This document shows, one piece after another, positions 58,186 through 64,000 of a DNA stretch of 64,000 bases. The translations under genes and the position numbers were made by a program. Source of the DNA: Plasmodium coatneyi (taxonomy: Eukaryota > Apicomplexa > Aconoidasida > Haemosporida > Plasmodiidae); NCBI RefSeq assembly GCF_001680005.1, contig NC_033558.1, forward strand, positions 712,501 through 776,500, in the 5' to 3' direction. The notes under the pieces were generated by a model. That model made no database searches. It saw nothing but the letters and a program-made list of their open reading frames with translations, and had not been told where the DNA came from. The number at the start of each line of letters is the position of its first letter. Within the stretch, counting starts at the first letter, position 1.

Positions 58186-59097
58186 CCTGCGAAATTTGAA
58201 TCATTAGGATAAGGAAGTATGCATTATCATGTAATGTGTAGTGTAGTTTTAATTGGAAGGGAGAGGAGGGAGAAGGACTGGAAGCAGGGAGCTCAAGTAA
58301 TGCAGGGTGTGCACATTTAACATATGTATAAATGTGTTATTTGGGATGTTGTCATTTAGGAAAAAGTATAAAAATAAGGAAAAAGGAAGGAATGAGCTAG
58401 TGATAAGGAATCATGTATAGAAGGGAATTTAGGAGCACGTATGATTATAATGCTTCGCATACTTTGTTTTATGTATAATTAAGGTGTAGCTTTGTATTAC
58501 ACTCTTGTTAATCATTTTTTAAATACACGCTCGCTATACAATAAGGATAAGTGTACAAATGTGTGAGAGTAAGGGAGAGAGGATAATAGTTTAATATGAA
58601 TTTTACTGTATATGTTGAAAATTTTTAATGATTATCTTATGTAGCAGAAAAGTATGAATCAGTACTGTATGCTATGAAGACCAACTGGGAGGAACGATTA
58701 AGTTCCTGTATTCGTAATGTTGGGAACATGCGTAAATGATAATGTAATATTCCGGAAAATTATGAATAATTCTATTATACAGCGGATGGTGTAAAAATAT
58801 AATAGGGTGCAGCTTCTTTTTCTTGCCCCTATTTAATTATGCTAGCTAGTTCCTCCATATTTTTCATTTAATTACATACATATAATAAGTTTGATGCATG
58901 TACACTTGTTACCAATTTTGAAAAGTAGAATAATAGATTCTACTGGAGGAAATAAGATTTTGATATATACTCATTCATAATTATCATAGGGAAAATAAAA
59001 TTCCTACACTTATACACCACTATACTGAACATATGAAGAACAACACAACCTCCAACTAATTTTGCACCATATATAGAAATATGCATGCACAGGAACA
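58186..59097. other. 5' flank of the three-module KIR gene with a possible exon relic
   Basis: About 0.9 kb, AT-rich. At 58,645-58,739 an acceptor-like TTATGTAG is followed by about 30 open codons reading EKYESVLYAMKTNWEERLSS and more, then a stop. It resembles a piece of a SICA-type exon but has no partner exon. The rest is featureless. Confidence 0.45.
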
Positions 59098-61936
59098 ATG
59101 GCAGAGACAATACTAACGGTTAACTTACTGTTTAAACGTACCCATGTATAGATGCTTACTTATGTGCAGTATTTTCAAAAGCATAACACACACAGGAGCA
59201 CACATAGAAGAGAACATATATATATGTATATATTCCACTCTTTATGAACTACATTTGAAGGGAGAAGACTTGGGAAGTTTACCATCACAAACACTGTATC
59301 GCAGATTCCATGATGGGTCGGGAAAAGACCAATGTAAACCTGACAAGATGGGTAGCGCGAATATTGAAATGGAGAGCATACTACGGGACTATAACTGTGA
59401 TGACGCATGTAGGGAAATAATTGTCCACGCCCGGTGTCATATAACTAGGAGGATGACACACAGTGATCAGTTGTATAGGGGGCGTTTTAATTTTCTCTAT
59501 TTCTGGATAGGACAAAAATTGTTTAAGCAGAATGGAAATATTAGTTCGTTCTCTGATCTTGTGGGCAAAATTAACAAGGTATTGAAAGATATGGATAGCT
59601 ATAAAGGATGGGACTATACCTACGAGGGTAATAATAGAACCATTTTCGAATACATGAAAAGTGTATATGAATACTATTACGACTATCAGACTATTAAAGG
59701 GCAGTTAACATCGAATACGCATCCATGCAATAAGGATTATTACGAGTACCTACAAAGAATTCAGGAAGCGTATAGTAAAATGGAGACATATTGTACGGGG
59801 GAACACCAGAATGATACGTATTGTCGAGACTTCCAAAGGAAATTTGATAATAAGGATATTCCGAACCCATCAACTTTGGCATGTAATCTTGTTCTTACGG
59901 AAGAAGAGGTAAAGGCATGGAAGGAAGGGCATGAATGTAAAGAAGGAAGAAGTTACCACCACGTTACTCTCTCTTCATATGACGGACATTAATGCATGTT
60001 CAAATTAATATGTCTTCCACCAAGCATAAAATTCATGTGTGTTCACATAATACTGCATTCTTCATACAATAGGAATATAAGGCTAACTAAACATTTCTAT
60101 AATTAAATTTGTAGAAAAAAGAGTTGAAGAACTTACATTTAGGAAATAAGTATACATGGTTAACTGAGAATAGTACAGAAGGCGATTGCTTCTCCTATGG
60201 TGATTCCTTCCACGAAGGTAGGAAGGGAAAAGTGGAAGGAGTCTTAGGGGCAAATGGGATTAATAAGGAGCATGTAGATAAGATTGTGAGTTCCTGGTGT
60301 TTCGCACATAATAAAAGAGGGGGGAATGATCATGACCCCAATCATGATTGGTGTTATTGGTTTTATTATTGGTTGGGATATAAATTATTTAATGAGGCGA
60401 CCGGGGACAATGCACTTTATAAGGTTATGGAGGAAATATACAAGCAGTTGCGAAAGGCAGATGCTAGTAATGAATGTGACATTATGTATAAGGATATTAA
60501 AAAATTAGACTTCCTGCTGATGAAAAGTATATTCGATTACGCCCAGGACCAGGCATTCATAAAATTGAAAATAGTGGACAGTAGCAGTTCCTGCAGCCCA
60601 GCATACCACAAATATCTGAATAGTGCTATTTCAGCTTATACTGAAATAAGTACTAAATGCAAGGGGGGAACATATAAACCTAAATATTGTGACGACTTCA
60701 ACGACAAATATAAACAACACATCGGACAACTGACCCAACAGTCCAACTGTAAAGTTTTACCTGATGAGACACAGGCTATGCCAGGAGTAGGTGGTGCTCC
60801 GGGGGTTGGAATTGGGCAGGAAGCTTCAGGTTTAGATGTGGGTGTTGGGGTTCCAGGTGCAGGCATTCCAGGTGTTGGTGTTCCTGGAGCTGTTATTCCT
60901 GCTCCTGCTGTTTCCAGCAGAAGTTCTGATGGGGTAAGTGGTGTGATGTGGGGAAAAATACTGCAGGTTGCTTTTTCTGTGTTTGCATGGAATGAATTCA
61001 TATACATGCAACATTTTATCCATGCCGAAATAAAAATATATAGAAGTATATCTATTTTGCGCTAATTATATTTGTAGCCGCTAAGTCCGAAGGAATTACC
61101 TTCATATAAGAAGTTCTATGATAAATTCGAGGATACTCAGTATAAGTGTAATTCTGACAGTGCCCAGCACACAAAGTTGGTGGAACAGTTGAAGAATAAA
61201 TTAGAGGATTACGGCAGCCTCCGTTCTATGGCGGGGACGATCACGAGGGCCTACTGCAGGGCATGCAAGATGAAGGAAGAACAATCACAAATCAAAGATG
61301 CACCTTGCCATTTCTTCTACTACTGGGTGGGAAATATGAACCTAACCCTCCCGGATGGGAAAAAGTTATCGGACCTTATGGGGGCAATTTACGCAGCGCT
61401 AGAAAGTGTTACCGAAGGTGAAAATAAATGTGCAGTTAAATACAAAGATGGTGATGGAATTATTTTGCTCCAAATGAAAAAAGTTTTCGAACATTACCAC
61501 GATTATAATTACGTAAAGCAGTATTTAGAGCAGGGTAAATCAGATTGTAGAGAAGAGTGGGTATGGTACGAGGACAAAGTTACTGAAGCATGTGAAGCTG
61601 TAGCTGAATACTGCAGTAAACCTCCAGCTAATGGTGACCAATATTGCGCAGAATTCGAAGGGAACTATAGAGAGTTCTGTGATCCGGAAAAACTTTCAGA
61701 ATTAACATGTAATGCAGTATATAGCGAAAAATCAATAGCCCCAGCCGTATCCGGTACCCTTACGACATTAGGAGGAATTGGCACCGCCATTTTTTTCTTA
61801 TTATATAAAGTAAGTAATAATAATAACAACTAAATTGTATAGGCAATATAACTAATATGTGTGCACACATACACCATCATTTTTATATATAAAACAATAA
61901 ATATATAGAAAATAGACTGTGCATATATGTCTATAT

Positions 61937-61972
<36 letters not shown>

Positions 61973-62321
61973 CACCTTTCCTTCCTTCCACCAACCACCC
62001 ACCTAACAACCTCCCCTACTCTTCTTCATTCCTTAGTACAATCTCCTACCTCGTTGGTTTGGCAACAAATTTGGAGGCGGAAGCAGAAGAAATAGCAATA
62101 AAAGAATCAGAGGAAGAAGATCCGCCGAACACAATTTTGGGGAACTGAGGGAAGATGTCTCAACCTTAGGCTCTACATTAGACGACACCTCCACAGAAAC
62201 TCCCATAATAGAATCTACGGTAGATGATGGAACTGTATTTTCTGTTCCATACGTTAGTCATTCTAGAAGAACAAATAATACGCGGCAGAAGAAAAAGAAT
62301 ATAGCTTATCATCGTATATAA
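59098..62321 (+). CDS. KIR variant antigen with three KIR modules
   Basis: Exons are 59,098-59,118, 59,261-59,908, 60,115-60,933, 61,078-61,809 and 62,037-62,321, all phase 0, about 834 residues. Exon 1 encodes MAETILT. Exons 2, 3 and 4 each hold one KIR-type module with recurring motifs: LPSQTLYRRF, FLYFWIGQKLF and IFEYMKSVYEYYYDYQTI in the first; FYYWLGYKLF and IFDYAQDQAFI in the second; LPSYKKFYDKF, FFYYWVGN and VFEHYHDYNYV in the third. Exon 3 ends in a Gly/Val/Pro linker with GVGVPGAGIPGVGVPGA. Exon 4 ends in a membrane segment (TLGGIGTAIFFLLYK). Exon 5 is the cytoplasmic tail starting YNLLPRWFGNKF and ending AYHRI. No stop or frameshift is seen. The exon 2 acceptor (TTGAAG) and exon 1 donor (GTTAAC) are weak, so exon 1 is the least certain part. 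Confidence 0.83.
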
Positions 62322-62783
62322 TACGTCACACACACATCGTCTATATTTAATGTAACACACACATTGTGGAATGTGGAACATTGGAATGTAATATCTGGAA
62401 GGGGAACGTTTCTTTCCCTTCCCATCCCCCATCAGACGAAAAATAAATGGCCCTTCAGTTTATATACAATATGTAAGGAAAGAAGCAAAAATGACACATT
62501 ACTTTTCGCTGTTCTTTTTTTTGGGGGGACTTTTTTCCCATTTTTTGCCTCATTTTTTTTTCCTTCTTTCTGTTCGCTCCTCGTTTAGAATATCTTCCCT
62601 TCATGCAGTTATTTATATATAAAAATAAGGGGAAAAAAGAAAAATAAAAAAAAAATAGAAATGAAGGAACATTCATATCTGAAATGAATTCCGTAGGGGG
62701 GGAAGGAAGCATTGCCCTTCCATCCCTTTCCCTTTCCCCTTATAGGTGTTACACAACGACGGTGTATTACATACGATGTCATG
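62322..62783. other. Spacer between convergent KIR genes
   Basis: About 460 bp of AT-rich sequence with short T runs. Both KIR 3' ends face it. Nothing coding is seen. Confidence 0.6.
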
Positions 62784-64000
62784 TTACATGTTATGATAAC
62801 CAATATTTCTTTGGTGATGACCTGGTATAGCATTACTTGTTCCTGTCCCTGTTGTTCCTCTAGGCTTAGCTCTGTATGATGGAGCGGAAACTTCTGTTCC
62901 ATATTTAGTGGTAGCATCACCGATAGTGTATGTTGTTAAGGTGTCTTCTGTGGACGCATCAAATTCGCGTCCACTTGATCTTTTCTTTCTTGTGTTGTTT
63001 CTTCCTCCTCTTGCTCCATTAGAATTGTTACCAAACAAAGAAGACCATGGCTTATACTGAAGGGAAGAAATGTTGTGTTAGGGGTAGTAGATGGTAGGTG
63101 GGTTGTTAGGGTGGTTGGTGGATGGAAGGTTGTTAGGTGGTAGGTGGGATGTTAAGGGCGGTAGATTGAAGGAAAGTTGTTAGTTGTGGTAGGTAGGTTG
63201 TTAGGGTGGAAGGTGGTAGGAAGGCTGTTAGGTGGTAGGTGGAAGGAAGGCTGTTAGGTGGTAGATGGAAGGAAGGAAAGGGATGGTATAAGGAGGTCTA
63301 AGGAGGAGGAAGGTAGGTGGTGTTAGGAGTGGGTGGTGGGAGGAAATACCGTTACTTATATTATTTCACTTCTAATTGTATATGATTACCTTATACAAGA
63401 AGAAGGGGACGACTGTCATTCCGAGTGTGCCAAATATAGAAGAGATGGAAGAGGTGGTGGTGGCCGAACGTAATTTTTCTTCGTTCGCTTTGGATAATGC
63501 TGCTGCTCTGGAGGATGCTGCTGCCACCTCGCCCTCCAGTTCTGATAGGCGGGCGCGTTCGGCCTCTAATTTCTGCTTTATGGAGGAATGTCCCATACCT
63601 TCGTCCAGGTCAGCTGCCTCTGTACAATACAAATTTAACGCTTCCGCTACACCACAATGTACCATATAGTTCTTTTTAAATTCGCCGCAATATGTATTAC
63701 TTTCGTATTCCTTCCCTTTGCATCTTGTTCTTATAGATTCACATGCTGAGGAAACTTCGTGTAGGTACCCTGACCAATTTGCGTCACATTTAGGCCCATT
63801 CTGTAGTAACAGCTTGTTTATGGTCGCATGTTCGTAGTAATATTCATATACTCTTTTCATGTGGCTGACAAGAGTTTCGTCAAAATCTTTGTAATAAGTT
63901 CTGCATTGCTTCGTATCAGTAATTTCGTTCAGCCCCTGGTAAATTTTATCTAAAAGGTCTGACAATGACTTATTACCTAAGTCGTTCCCGTATTTATCTC
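62784..64000 (-). CDS. KIR variant antigen, 3' part (runs off right edge)
   Basis: Two exons are visible on the minus strand: one from beyond 64,000 to 63,390, and 63,056-62,784 (90 residues plus stop). The first holds the later part of a KIR module (VYEYYYEHATI, TYCGEFKKNY, LNLYC). An Ala/Glu/Lys-rich heptad stretch of about 45 residues (KLEAERARLSELEGEVAAAS and on) comes next, then a membrane segment (SIFGTLGMTVVPFFLYK). The last exon begins YKPWSSLFGNNS, has basic RGGRNNTRKKRSS and Ser/Thr-rich parts and ends NIGYHNM. The coiled-coil-like insert before the membrane is absent from the other two KIR genes here. The number of modules is unknown because the 5' part is outside. Confidence 0.85.
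63062..63345 (+). repeat. Purine-rich minisatellite in the KIR intron
   Basis: The intron before the cytoplasmic exon holds many short imperfect units built from GGTAGGTGG, TTGTTAGGGTGG and GGAAGGAAGGCTGTTAGGTGG. On the coding strand it is C-rich, matching the shorter CCACCAACCACCCACC stretch at 61,988-62,003 in the equivalent intron of the three-module KIR gene. Confidence 0.85.

Noticed and set aside
59909..59992. KIR gene ending at the stop near 59,992
   Set aside because: A GTAAAG donor at 59,909 and a phase-0 acceptor at 60,114 lead to a second KIR module, and no membrane or tail segment would otherwise exist; transcript data would settle it.

Overview
The window is nuclear DNA of a malaria parasite. 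Long Lys/Asn-rich genes with short GT-AG introns, secretory leaders on short first exons, many poly(A)/poly(T) tracts and moderate base composition all point to Plasmodium. A SICAvar-type gene together with KIR-type genes, set between degenerate interstitial telomere repeats, points to the P. knowlesi / P. coatneyi lineage. I cannot choose between those two from sequence alone.

Positions 1-45,260 are a conserved core of single-copy genes. In order they are: a partial Asn/Gly-rich protein (-); a circularly permuted GTPase with a secretory leader (+); the Hsp70 nucleotide exchange factor FES1/HspBP1 (-); a coiled-coil protein (+); exosome subunit RRP4 (-); a PP2C phosphatase with a long insertion (+); tRNA-Ile(UAU) (+) and tRNA-Ser(AGA) (-); a secreted two-exon protein (+); a seven-exon actin-related protein (+); REI1/ZNF622-like 60S biogenesis factor (-); a four-exon GGQ peptide-release-factor-like protein with a secretory leader (-); RPA1 (+); 3-ketodihydrosphingosine reductase (+); an organellar type I DnaJ matching Pfj1 (-); and a METTL13-like double methyltransferase (+). 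From memory, RPA1 and Pfj1 are also close together on P. falciparum chromosome 4, so this core is probably syntenic. Several genes only become complete when short exons are joined: FES1, the secreted protein, the actin-related protein, the release factor, the reductase and METTL13.

About 100 bp after the METTL13 stop the character changes. Degenerate telomere repeats (45,358-46,190) open a variant-antigen island. It holds a five-exon SICAvar-like gene (+) whose cytoplasmic tail has a frameshift and a premature stop, a two-module KIR gene (-), a pair of inverted telomere-repeat blocks facing each other (56,488-58,185), a three-module KIR gene (+), and the 3' part of another KIR gene (-) that runs off the right edge. 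KIR modules are single exons bounded by phase-0 introns, so the copy number of modules per gene varies (two, three). Minisatellites fill the SICAvar and KIR introns and the spacer between SICAvar and KIR.

The most interesting signals are the head-to-head telomere-repeat junction, the telomere-like heptamers inside the SICAvar coding tail, the Gly/Val/Pro linker shared by SICAvar and a KIR gene, the hidden organelle-type release factor, and a hairpin-rich intergenic segment near 12.35-12.51 kb that could be a non-coding RNA. All exon joins are read by eye from splice signals and phase and have not been tested against transcripts.
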